A stretch of DNA of 64,000 nucleotides from JAFGHJ01 sp964534175 (GTDB taxonomy: Bacteria; Hydrothermota; UBA3072). A program made the translations under genes and the position numbers. Below the pieces are notes generated by a model. The model searched no databases and was not told the DNA's origin. It saw only the letters and a program-made list of their open reading frames with translations. This document shows positions 57,016 to 64,000 of this stretch, one piece after another; position 1 is the stretch's first letter, and each line of letters opens with the position of its first letter. Where the stretch lies: positions 44,928 to 108,927 of the forward strand of contig CAZHNS010000005.1 of the NCBI GenBank assembly GCA_964534175.1, in the 5' to 3' direction.

Positions 57016-58769
57016 AAAAACTTGTCAAAAGGTCCGAAAATGTTTTTTGTCCTGAGATTTCGAAATTAATGTTTAAAATAAAAAAAGAAAAAGTACCAAT
57101 AATCATAATAGTCTTTTCGATTATTATTGCTATTATTTCCTTTTGTTGCTTTCCCTATGCCGGGGGAGATAATTTCGCGTATTTTTATCTTTCCAGGGCA
57201 ATTGCACAGGGAAAAGGTTATGTTGAGTTATGGAGCCCGCAGCAGTCCTTACACACTCAGTATCCTCCGGTTTTCCCCGTTTTATTGTTACCTGCGACTA
57301 TTTTCAATTCTTATATATTAGCCAAAATGATTGTCTTTTTTTGTTATGTATTTTTGTTGTTTTTCTCTTATCGCTTATTTCAGGAATTAAATAAATCAAA
57401 ATCAAAAAAGTCGTCATTAATTTCCCTTCTATTTATTGCTTTTGCGCCCGTCTTAATCGAATATAGCAATTGGATTCTTTCTGAGGTTCCGTATATGCTG
57501 ATTTCTGTTTTATCTTTGTTTTTTTGGGCCAAAAAAAAATACAATATTTCCTTGCTTTTCGCAAGTTTAGCTTTCCTTACAAGAACTACAGGTATTACTT
57601 TATTAATTTCGGTAATTATTTTCTATTTATTAGAATTTAGGAATGATAAAAAGAAATTAGTTTTTCCTATGTTTGGTTCATTATCCGCTTTCTCATGGTT
57701 CTTTTATAGTTTTCTTAAGAAAAATCCGCTTCAAAAATCTTATTTTCAATCTTTACTGATTAAAGACCCTTATAGTATCATACCGGCGAACATTAGCATT
57801 CTGGATTTAGTAGTCAGGGTAGGACAGAATATCCAGAAAATGATAATCAAGGTCTTCTCACAGATGTTCTGGGGTCAGAACCCAGATCCTATCGTTCCTG
57901 AATCTTCAGAAGCCAGAATTATTGCTATCTATTTAGGCATAATAATTTTCATATTAGTTCTTTTAGGTATATTCGGAGATAAAATTTTTATTGGAAAATT
58001 AAATAAAAAGGAAAAAGAGAAATACTCAAAAAATTCAACTATAAATCTTATGCATCTCTACTCAATACTATATCTTTTGACCACATGGGCTTGGCCGGTT
58101 GTCTGGTCAGCAGACAGAAGATTTTACTTACCAATCTTACCTTTAATTGTCTTCTGGATGGGCAGGGGCGTATTGAATTGTATAAGGCTATTGCCGAAAA
58201 ATTACAGAAAAGGTTTTCCCCCTTTTGTTATCCCAGGAATACTGGTAGCTCACTGCATTTTTATATCTTTAGCGGGTGCACCTGCAATATGGAGAAATAA
58301 CATAAGGTGGAAAAAGTATAGGATATATCCATACCAAATTAATAATATCAACCCTTATACCCGTTTTAAAATGTGGGCTACAAAAGCAGGAATACCTGAC
58401 AATACAGTGTTTATTGCGCAGAAAATTCAGATTTTCTACTATTATACTAATTTCCGTGGAGTTGGATATTCGGAAATAGTAGACACTAAGACTCTAAAAA
58501 GCACTATGGAGACGAATAAAGTTGATTACATTGTTATTGCTAATAGAACCTGTTATAAAGAGGCTCTTTACGGAGGGATGAAAGAAATTATTAACGAATA
58601 TGATTTTGTGCCTGTTTATGTAGACCCTGCTAAAAATATATGCGTTGTTAAGTGTAACAAAAAAGATATAAGTTCCGATAATGAGCGCTCTGAGGGATAT
58701 CTTAATAAATTTTTAAGAAATGTAGAAATTGAGGAGTTAGGAGATATTATTTTCAGTAAATCAAATTAA
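57012..58769 (+). CDS. GT-C-fold membrane glycosyltransferase (PMT/ArnT-like)
   Basis: 585 residues if begun at the TTG at 57012; the ATG at 57072 (MFKIKKEKVPIIII) is an alternative. About ten hydrophobic segments. The first outer loop has YAGGDNFAYFYLSRAIAQGKGY and QYPPVFPVLLLPA, resembling the GT39/ArnT acidic loop and the conserved P-P-x-Y-P region. The soluble C-terminus (about 440-585) carries IPDNTVFIAQKIQIFYY and VDYIVIANRTC. It likely moves a sugar from a polyprenyl donor to a lipid or protein. Its 3' end overlaps the feoB 3' end by 17 bp. Confidence 0.65.
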   Translation: MKKLVKRSENVFCPEISKLMFKIKKEKVPIIIIVFSIIIAIISFCCFPYAGGDNFAYFYLSRAIAQGKGYVELWSPQQSLHTQYPPVFPVLLLPATIFNSYILAKMIVFFCYVFLLFFSYRLFQELNKSKSKKSSLISLLFIAFAPVLIEYSNWILSEVPYMLISVLSLFFWAKKKYNISLLFASLAFLTRTTGITLLISVIIFYLLEFRNDKKKLVFPMFGSLSAFSWFFYSFLKKNPLQKSYFQSLLIKDPYSIIPANISILDLVVRVGQNIQKMIIKVFSQMFWGQNPDPIVPESSEARIIAIYLGIIIFILVLLGIFGDKIFIGKLNKKEKEKYSKNSTINLMHLYSILYLLTTWAWPVVWSADRRFYLPILPLIVFWMGRGVLNCIRLLPKNYRKGFPPFVIPGILVAHCIFISLAGAPAIWRNNIRWKKYRIYPYQINNINPYTRFKMWATKAGIPDNTVFIAQKIQIFYYYTNFRGVGYSEIVDTKTLKSTMETNKVDYIVIANRTCYKEALYGGMKEIINEYDFVPVYVDPAKNICVVKCNKKDISSDNERSEGYLNKFLRNVEIEELGDIIFSKSN

Positions 58770-60471
58770 GAATCCACCCGACGAAAAGGGCAGAAGAAAT
58801 CATTATTATTGAGGCCTTAAGTGTATCCCAAAAACCTAATTCTTTAAAAAGTACAACAAAAGTTGCCACGCAAGGGAAGTACATTGTAAGAACAACGGAG
58901 GCAGTAATTAATTGTCCCATCGATAACCCTAAGGGTGCAAGCATACCTATTGCGACATCTTTACGCAAAAAACCAATAAATACAGCAACAATAGCCTCCG
59001 TTGGCAAACCCAGGATTTTTGTTAGAAGAGAGCCAAAAATTCTGGACATAAAATCTATCAAACCTAACATATAAAATAAATTTACAATCAAAACACCGAT
59101 TAAGACAAAGGGAAGTGCTTCTTTAATAAACCAGCCGACTCGTAGCCAGACTTTCTTAATCAAAACTTTAAAATGGGGAATTCTATATGGTGGTATTTCA
59201 GTAAATATCTCAGGACTCTCTCCCGAAACATATCTAGCCATAATTTTACCGGTTATCATCCATACTAAAAATAATGCAATAAAGACCGGAGCAATTCCTT
59301 TTAATCCATATTTTCCAAGCAACCCAAAAATCATAGCGGTCTGAGCCACACAGGGAATAGAGATTGACATAACTGTTGCAGCTATAAATCTCTCTCTTCT
59401 GGTTTCCATAATCCTTGTAGCCAGAATGCCCGGAACATTGCAGCCACAAGCGAGAAACATAGGTACAATACCCATTCCATGAATCCCAATTTGATGCATA
59501 AGACGATCCACAAGAACCGCGAGCCGGGGGAGATATCCCGTATCCTCAAGAATAGAAAGAACAAAATAGAAACTTATAATATAGGGTAAAACAGCGGCTA
59601 CAGGAATAAAAAGACCTGTGCTTAAAAGTCCAAAAGATTGATAAAAATCGATTTTCCCTTCAATTAATTCTCCTATAAGAATTTTGTTTAGTAAGCTTCC
59701 CTTGCCAAGAAAAAGTGAAAGCTTCAATAAAACAGGTGTCCATAAATTTTCGAAGAGAGGTTCAAAAACAAAACCTATCAAACCTTCTCCTATCAATCTT
59801 ATTATTACAAACGACAAAGATAGAATCACAGCTGAAAAAACTATTCCCAGAACGGGATGGGTAGAAGCCTCTTCTAAAACCTGAAGAAAAGTGTGATGAT
59901 GGTGTTCGATTATCTGTACCTGTTTAATAATTTTACCAACTAAATTCCAGATATCCCTTTCTTTTACGCTAAATTTGGAAGGCTTCACCCCACTATATTT
60001 TTCTCTTAATTCTTGAATACCATAACCTGTAATGGCAACGGTTGGTATCACCGGGATTTGCAGAAGCTCGCTAAGCTTCAGAGCATCAATAGTTATGCCC
60101 TTGTGTTTTGTCTCGTCCCAAAAATTTAAGAGAACAATAACCGGAAATTTTGTGGATAGAAGCTGAAGAGTAAGATTAAGATTTCTCTCCAGGTTTGTCG
60201 AATCGATAACGTTTACAATTACAGTCTCCTTTGGATTACTCTTATCAATAAACTCTTTAGCTACCTTTTCTGCGGGTGATTCCGGACGGAGAGAATAAGT
60301 CCCTGGAACATCGATCACTTCAATATCTTTATTGTCTATCTGTATCTTACCACTAAGATATTCAACAGTTGTGCCTGGATAATTAGAAACGATAACTCTA
60401 ACTCCGGTAAGACGAGTGAATATTGCACTTTTACCTACATTAGGATTTCCAAACAATAAAATTCTTTTCAC
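58753..60471 (-). CDS. feoB: Ferrous iron transport protein B
   Basis: 572 residues, short for FeoB. GTPase domain: GNPNVGKSAIF (G1), SNYPGTTVE (G2), DVPGTYSL (G3); the G4 region reads LLNFWDETKHKG rather than the usual NxxD with Met. Membrane part with the gate motifs GCNVPGILATR and SIPCVAQTAMIFG. The linker contains HHHH (about 191-194). It imports Fe(II). It overlaps feoA by 4 bp and lies under the DtxR-type promoter at 61147-61192. Confidence 0.94.
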   Translation of the reverse strand: MKRILLFGNPNVGKSAIFTRLTGVRVIVSNYPGTTVEYLSGKIQIDNKDIEVIDVPGTYSLRPESPAEKVAKEFIDKSNPKETVIVNVIDSTNLERNLNLTLQLLSTKFPVIVLLNFWDETKHKGITIDALKLSELLQIPVIPTVAITGYGIQELREKYSGVKPSKFSVKERDIWNLVGKIIKQVQIIEHHHHTFLQVLEEASTHPVLGIVFSAVILSLSFVIIRLIGEGLIGFVFEPLFENLWTPVLLKLSLFLGKGSLLNKILIGELIEGKIDFYQSFGLLSTGLFIPVAAVLPYIISFYFVLSILEDTGYLPRLAVLVDRLMHQIGIHGMGIVPMFLACGCNVPGILATRIMETRRERFIAATVMSISIPCVAQTAMIFGLLGKYGLKGIAPVFIALFLVWMITGKIMARYVSGESPEIFTEIPPYRIPHFKVLIKKVWLRVGWFIKEALPFVLIGVLIVNLFYMLGLIDFMSRIFGSLLTKILGLPTEAIVAVFIGFLRKDVAIGMLAPLGLSMGQLITASVVLTMYFPCVATFVVLFKELGFWDTLKASIIMISSALFVGWILNLIY

Positions 60472-60761
60472 TCAGTTACCTCTTCAACAAGTATAGTACT
60501 CGCCATTCCTCTACCCACAGCGATTTCGCAGTTGCCAACTCTTACAATAACAGGACCAAAAAAGGGGTGCATAGTAATCTTTTTTATAATGACACCTTCC
60601 CTTATCCCCATATTTGAAAATCTTCTGCACCAATTTCTTCCTTTTCCTCTTCTTCCGCCTCTACCTCTCATCCCTGCCATACCTCTTTTGCCTCTCTCAA
60701 AGGACTTCACAATAAGGGGGACGTTTTTTTTTGCTTCAAGAAGAGACATCATAGTTTTCAT
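60468..60761 (-). CDS. feoA: FeoA-domain protein with Gly/Arg-rich insert
   Basis: About 97 residues from the ATG at 60761 (AGAGG three bases upstream); a longer frame begins inside the DtxR gene. The SH3-like FeoA core is clear: RRFSNMGIREGVIIKKI, PVIVRVGNCEIAVGRGMA. Between the first strand and the core lies an unusual basic run (GKRGMAGMRGRGGRRGKGR, residues about 24-42) replacing the short loop of ordinary FeoA. It probably modulates FeoB. It lies between the DtxR-like gene and feoB with overlaps on both sides. Confidence 0.85.
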   Translation of the reverse strand: MKTMMSLLEAKKNVPLIVKSFERGKRGMAGMRGRGGRRGKGRNWCRRFSNMGIREGVIIKKITMHPFFGPVIVRVGNCEIAVGRGMASTILVEEVTE

Positions 60762-61134
60762 AAACCTCTTTAGATTTAAGATAAGAATCCATTTTATCAC
60801 ATGTTTCTTCCGAAACTACATGCTCAATACCACAGGCATCCTTATCCGCAATCTTTTTGTCGACATTCAAAACGTTAATTAAAAAACTCCGTATCAATTT
60901 ATGCTTCCTGTAAATAGCTTGACCTAATTCATTACCCTTTTCGGTTAACTCTATATATCCGTATCTCTTATGCTTGATTAACCCTTCGCCTTTTAGAGCT
61001 TTCAACGCGTAGTTGACGCTGGCAAGAGAAACATCCATGTGCAAAGCGATGTCTTTGACCCTGGCGACTTTCTCTTCCTCGCAAATTTCACATATAGCTT
61101 CCAGATAATCTTCCCTGCTTTTAGTTAACTCCAT
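60736..61134 (-). CDS. DtxR/MntR-family metal-dependent repressor
   Basis: 132 residues: winged helix SREDYLEAICEICEEE, VKDIALHMDVSLASVNYALKALKGEGLI, wing YGYIELTEKG, then the dimerisation/metal helix KHKLIRSFLINVL and DKDACGIEHVVSEET with Cys/Glu/His ligands. It lacks the SH3 domain of long DtxR. First gene of the dtxR-feoA-feoB operon, so probably an iron-sensing autorepressor acting on the palindrome at 61147-61166. Confidence 0.92.
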   Translation of the reverse strand: MELTKSREDYLEAICEICEEEKVARVKDIALHMDVSLASVNYALKALKGEGLIKHKRYGYIELTEKGNELGQAIYRKHKLIRSFLINVLNVDKKIADKDACGIEHVVSEETCDKMDSYLKSKEVYENYDVSS

Positions 61135-61146
61135 TTTTTGCCTCCA

Positions 61147-61192
61147 TTGTTAGATATATCTAACAATATAAGAGATATATATCTTTTGTCAA
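61147..61192 (-). promoter_or_regulatory. Iron-regulated promoter with two palindromes
   Basis: Minus strand: TTGACA (61192-61187), 16-bp spacer, TATATT (61170-61165). A perfect 20-bp palindrome TTGTTAGATATATCTAACAA at 61147-61166 overlaps the -10 end and start site. A second perfect palindrome AGATATATATCT (61173-61184) fills the spacer. They share the AGATAT...ATCT core, consistent with cooperative binding of the DtxR-type repressor. Confidence 0.85.
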
Positions 61193-61203
61193 GCCTCATA
61201 GAT

Positions 61204-61436
61204 AAATTAAATATTAAAATTTAAAAAGCAAAATGACAGATTGAAATGTAAAATTATCTCTTTCCCCCAACTTTAAAAAATAAAAGATTTTTGTATTCAT
61301 TGAGCCTTTATGGTTTATTGTTTTTTTGGATTGGTGATGGGATTTTATCTCCTAACCTCTGGCTTTTAGCTTCTTTGTCCATTTTTGAACTTTGATTTGT
61401 AATTTTTCATTTTTATATTTGATTTTTTAATTTTAG
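61204..61436. repeat. 8-bp and 7-bp degenerate arrays in a divergent spacer
   Basis: 61204-61256: AT-rich 8-bp units of AAATTAAA type. 61349-61376: CTCCTAA, CCTCTGG, CTTTTAG, CTTCTTT preceded by GGGATTTT (reverse complement AAAATCCC). 61382-61436: T-rich 8-bp units of TTTTTGAA, CTTTGATT type, the opposite orientation of the first block. Together with a GC hairpin (GCGGC, TTT, GCCGC; 61436-61448) this explains most of the 439-bp spacer. Confidence 0.6.
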
Positions 61437-61456
61437 CGGCTTTGCCGCGCTGGGGT

Positions 61457-61521
61457 TTGACTATTTTGAAAAAAATGCTATATTAGATAAAAACAAGTAT
61501 CAATTAGATAAAAGAAAGTAT
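61457..61521 (+). promoter_or_regulatory. Promoter with 21-bp-spaced direct repeats at the start region
   Basis: TTGACT at 61457-61462, 16-bp spacer, TATATT at 61479-61484. Two direct repeats ATTAGATAAAAxxAAGTAT begin at 61482 and 61503, exactly 21 bp (two helical turns) apart, covering the likely start site: a possible operator. Confidence 0.6.
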
Positions 61522-61573
61522 TATGGAACTTTACCTTAGCGGGAGGGGTCGTATTGAACAAAAGGAGGTTTTT

Positions 61574-62371
61574 TTGATTAGGAAGATCGGATCTTTACTC
61601 ATTGTTTTATTTTTTATTGTGGGGTGCTCAGAAGAAAATGGAAGGCTTAAAGTCTGGTTAATTGATGCTCCCCCGCCACAAAATGTACAAAACATATATC
61701 TAACGATATTAGGAGTGGGAATAAGAAACGCAGAAGACGAAGTTGCAACTCTTCAGAATGATATACACCAGATAGATGTATTGGAGCTTGTCGGTGGATA
61801 TGCAGCTCCGCTTACATTTGATTATATGACCGGCAGTTATTATGTCGATGTTGAACCGGGAGATTATACAAGTGTATTATTAGTGCTGGCCCAGATAAAT
61901 TCGCTGGTGATGGAAGGTGATAGTATAGCAGATTCTCTGTTGATTCCCGAGGGTATGCCCATAGACTTTGAAATCAATTTCCCCTTTACCGTATTGTCCG
62001 GGGAACACCTCACAATTGTCATTGATTTTGATGCTTCAAAATCAATAAATTGGGAGACTCAACCTTATGAACTTAATCCCTATTTTAAGGCATTTCAGAG
62101 TTCAAATGCGGGGTTTATAAGTGGAAGAGTTAAGACTTTAGAGGACACTTTAGAAGTGGGGGTAAAGTTTGCTGTCTTGCATGCTGTGAGTTTTGCGGAT
62201 AGTATGACAACGTTGTCGGATAGCGAGGGCAATTATTCGTTATTTATTCCCGAGGGTACATATAATATTAGTGTCACCGCTGATGGATATACTGTATCCG
62301 ACACCATATATGAAGGAATTGTCTTAGAAGCGGATTCTATTTTAGAAGACTATAACTTTACGCTTGAATAA
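61574..62371 (+). CDS. DUF4382 lipoprotein with C-terminal carboxypeptidase-regulatory-like domain
   Basis: 265 residues from the TTG at 61574, chosen because AAAGGAGG ends five bases before it and because it gives a clean lipoprotein signal (LLIVLFFIVGC, Cys about 18). DUF4382 part: LKVWLIDAPPPQNVQNIYLTI and YYVDVEPGDYTSVLLVL. The end (about 180-265) is a beta-sandwich with SDSEGNYSLFIPEGTYNISV and ADGYTVSDTIYEG. Surface or periplasmic adhesin-like role is possible; function unknown. Confidence 0.75.
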   Translation: MIRKIGSLLIVLFFIVGCSEENGRLKVWLIDAPPPQNVQNIYLTILGVGIRNAEDEVATLQNDIHQIDVLELVGGYAAPLTFDYMTGSYYVDVEPGDYTSVLLVLAQINSLVMEGDSIADSLLIPEGMPIDFEINFPFTVLSGEHLTIVIDFDASKSINWETQPYELNPYFKAFQSSNAGFISGRVKTLEDTLEVGVKFAVLHAVSFADSMTTLSDSEGNYSLFIPEGTYNISVTADGYTVSDTIYEGIVLEADSILEDYNFTLE

Positions 62372-62410
62372 CCAGTTGCGTTGAGTATTAATTTCATATA
62401 GATATTTAGG

Positions 62411-62491
62411 AACCGGGGCGGGCACACTTTTTTAAGTGAACAAGGAGGTATATCACATTTGTGTAGTGATATATTTGCCGACACCCCGGCG
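62411..62491. other. Nested inverted repeats between convergent genes (structured RNA or bidirectional terminator)
   Basis: Outer stem CCGGGG (62413-62418) with CCCCGG (62484-62489), then GGCA with TGCC. Inside lie two hairpins: CACTT-TTTT-AAGTG, and TATATCAC-ATTTGTGTA-GTGATATA. The three stems form a three-way junction on paper. GGAGG sits in the junction. The GC-rich outer stem stands out from the AT-rich surroundings. Confidence 0.6.
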
Positions 62492-62545
62492 TGATTTATT
62501 TATATAAAAAATATTGAAAAGCGCAAGGGGTATTTTAAAATTTCC

Positions 62546-63616
62546 TCAATCAGATTCCCAGATAGTCTTACCTTCTTTATCTATATAAGCATATTTGTCG
62601 GGGTTTCGCGAAACCATTACAAAAGCCAAGCCGTGACGGAAGTCTTCGCCGGAGATTAGCTCAGCTGCTATTTTCATTTCACCGTTTTTGTCCAGATATC
62701 CAACTTTGCCACCAGTTTTAACAACTGCCATCCCGTCCTGGAAATTTCCTGCAAATTCATAAACGGGTTCAATAACTGTTTCTCCGTTTTTGTCTATAAA
62801 ACCCCATTTGTTGTCGATGCATATCCTTGCCATTCCTTCGGAAAAACGAGGTGCGTCATATTCCATCAAATCGTATATAGGCTTTATAATTACTTTTCCG
62901 GTTTTATCTATGAATCCCCACTTGCCATCAATTTGGATAGCCGCAAGTTCTTCCTGGAACGGAAAAGCATTTTCAAAGGAAGGTTCGATTATAAATTTAT
63001 TTTCTTTATTTATAAATCCCCATTTCCCTTCTTTTTTAACGGGCGCCAACTCTTCATTGAAATTGCGCGCAGCCTCATAAACCGGATTTATGATGAAATT
63101 TCCTTTCTTATCAATAAACCCCCATTTGCTATACTGCGCTATGCATGTTATCCCATCTTTAAACAATGATTCATTACTACTGTTAAAATCAAATTTCTTA
63201 CTTATTGCTTCATTTCCTTTTTTGTCTATAAAGGTTGTTTTCATAACTTTTTTACCATTCTCTTCAGTCATAATTAAAACCTGCGCGAGATCTTCCGAAA
63301 AATCAGTTGCCCACCTGTACTGTATTTCGATAATTATTTTTCCGTTCTTATCCATATAACCCCAATCGCCCTGCTCTCCAACAAGTGCAACTCCATCTTT
63401 AAAATAATTAACCTTTGAAAAAGCAGGTTCGATTACGACCTGACCCTGCTTATTCATAAAGCCCTGTTTCCATACCAATAAGGCTTCTTTCTCAAACTGT
63501 TTACGGATCGGATAAAGAACTCCGTTTTCTTCTGCCAGAGAGATTTCAGGTAAGAAAGAAACCAGGTACAGAACGACAAAGATAAACACGCATATACTCT
63601 TTTTGTTACTAAACAT
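62546..63616 (-). CDS. Secreted WG-repeat protein
   Basis: 356 residues. Signal peptide at 1-28 (FVVLYLVSFLPEISLA). Then about eight WG repeats of the form WGFIDKxGxxxIxPxYxxAxxFxxxxAxV: GDWGYMDKNGKIII, KWGFIDKKGNFIINPVY, KWGFINKENKFIIEPSF, KWGFIDKTGKVIIKPIY, KWGFIDKNGETVIEPVY, KVGYLDKNGEMKI, KYAYIDKEGKTI. Such repeats mediate protein contacts; specific function unknown. Good promoter and GGAGG upstream. Confidence 0.88.
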   Translation of the reverse strand: MFSNKKSICVFIFVVLYLVSFLPEISLAEENGVLYPIRKQFEKEALLVWKQGFMNKQGQVVIEPAFSKVNYFKDGVALVGEQGDWGYMDKNGKIIIEIQYRWATDFSEDLAQVLIMTEENGKKVMKTTFIDKKGNEAISKKFDFNSSNESLFKDGITCIAQYSKWGFIDKKGNFIINPVYEAARNFNEELAPVKKEGKWGFINKENKFIIEPSFENAFPFQEELAAIQIDGKWGFIDKTGKVIIKPIYDLMEYDAPRFSEGMARICIDNKWGFIDKNGETVIEPVYEFAGNFQDGMAVVKTGGKVGYLDKNGEMKIAAELISGEDFRHGLAFVMVSRNPDKYAYIDKEGKTIWESD

Positions 63617-63650
63617 TAAGACCTCCTTTATTTATTTCTAAATCAAAATG

Positions 63651-63679
63651 ATTATAAGGGAAAAATTAAACTCTGTCAA
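63651..63679 (-). promoter_or_regulatory. Consensus sigma-70 promoter of the WG-repeat gene
   Basis: Minus strand: TTGACA (63679-63674), 17-bp spacer, TATAAT (63656-63651): both boxes match the consensus exactly. GGAGG precedes the ATG at 63616. Confidence 0.92.
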
Positions 63680-63758
63680 GGATGAGTTTAGGCACTAAGA
63701 TAGAAAGACACAAAGAGAATAGCATACAGATAAACTTGGATTCGAAAAATCTACGTGT

Positions 63759-64000
63759 TCAATCCGAGGGAATTACCAATAACTTATTTCCCTTATCAAT
63801 TGCCCGGAGTTTTCCGTCATTTCTTTTTGCTCGCTCGGCAATCCATGCGTTTGGATCGGTAACCGAGATAAAACCTCCGGGTTCTGTTTTTTCAGCCGGG
63901 AGTTCAGAATATAAATAAAGTTTAATTTTCTGCTGCAGCATTAACTTTAGAACTCTATCGGTTTTCCATAAATACAATTCAAAATTTTTATCTATCCAAT
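63759..64000 (-). CDS. 3' end of a gene of unknown function (start outside window)
   Basis: Minus-strand frame open to the right edge, reading WIDKNFELYLWKTDRVLKLM and so on to the stop at 63759. The visible 79 residues are soluble and mixed; SELPAEKTEPGGFISVTDPN and WIAERAKRNDGKLRAIDKGN show no motif I recognise. The 80-bp gap to the WG-repeat promoter has a weak 9-bp repeat (CACTAAGAT, AGAAAGACA, CAAAGAGAA; 63693-63719). Confidence 0.55.
   Translation of the reverse strand, partial: WIDKNFELYLWKTDRVLKLMLQQKIKLYLYSELPAEKTEPGGFISVTDPNAWIAERAKRNDGKLRAIDKGNKLLVIPSD

Overview
The window looks like an AT-rich metagenome-assembled contig from an anaerobic, didermic bacterium of the FCB (Bacteroidota/Fibrobacterota/Chlorobiota) neighbourhood, perhaps a candidate phylum such as WOR-3 or Cloacimonadota. 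This placement is inferred from: type IX secretion (T9SS) C-terminal sorting domains (NYPNPF...SWDGK...GVYFY) on a secreted protein and on a gene remnant; two lipoproteins with lipoboxes; pyruvate:ferredoxin oxidoreductase, ferredoxin-fused EtfA, flavodoxin and FeoAB, with no respiratory genes in view; and frequent TTG starts, often in TTGA stop/start overlaps. A 10-N scaffold gap lies at 48827-48836.

Layout. 1-5.3 kb: the 3' part of an APC permease-EIIA fusion, a tail-fibre-like secreted protein, a T9SS cargo protein, and a scar where two divergent genes both lost their 5' halves. 5.4-9.3 kb: an ICMT-like methyltransferase, an AlkD-like glycosylase, an ArsR-headed small operon and a flavodoxin. 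9.3-12.8 kb: two secreted proteins (a parallel beta-helix and an unknown). 13.0-24.3 kb, minus strand: one long near-contiguous operon, yceD-rpmF-plsX-fabD-fabG-acpP-fabF-etfB-etfA-gyrA-orf-sat/cysC. 24.6-27.8 kb, plus strand: recF-dciA-gyrB, so the two gyrase operons diverge from one 0.32-kb control region. 27.9-32.8 kb: surface polysaccharide and transport genes, including a second APC-EIIA fusion. 33-37.7 kb: a PAS-only sensor, then tRNA-Gly(CCC)-tgt-yajC-fmt-orf. 37.7-43.5 kb: ECF sigma factor/membrane partner, a GH9 cellulase lipoprotein, an RsbR-like PAS-STAS protein, an M48 protease and a tandemly duplicated DUF6249-type gene. 43.5-51 kb: acs-OFA transporter facing fabH-porCDAB, an acetyl-CoA hub. 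51-53.8 kb: yebC-ruvC-ruvA-ruvB. 53.9-56.7 kb: gpsA-merR-purH. 57-61.2 kb: a GT-C membrane protein and a DtxR-feoA-feoB operon. 61.5-64 kb: a DUF4382 lipoprotein, a WG-repeat protein and a partial gene.

Regulatory grammar is unusually readable. Many upstream regions carry TTGAC(A/T)-N16/17-TATAAT-like promoters, mostly with 16-bp spacers. In three cases (yceD, recF, M48 protease) the -10 box lies so close to the ATG that the mRNA should be leaderless or nearly so; all three lack a Shine-Dalgarno. Two short ORFs are coupled to their downstream genes by ATGA overlaps.

The most unusual signal is in the intergenic DNA. Nearly every gene junction without tight coupling carries a short degenerate array of 7-, 8- or 9-bp units, often as inverted arms. 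One 7-bp family repeatedly ends in AGAATCCC followed by a C-rich tail. These arrays account for most of the otherwise featureless spacer sequence. I see no CRISPR array, no insertion sequence with a transposase and no prophage.
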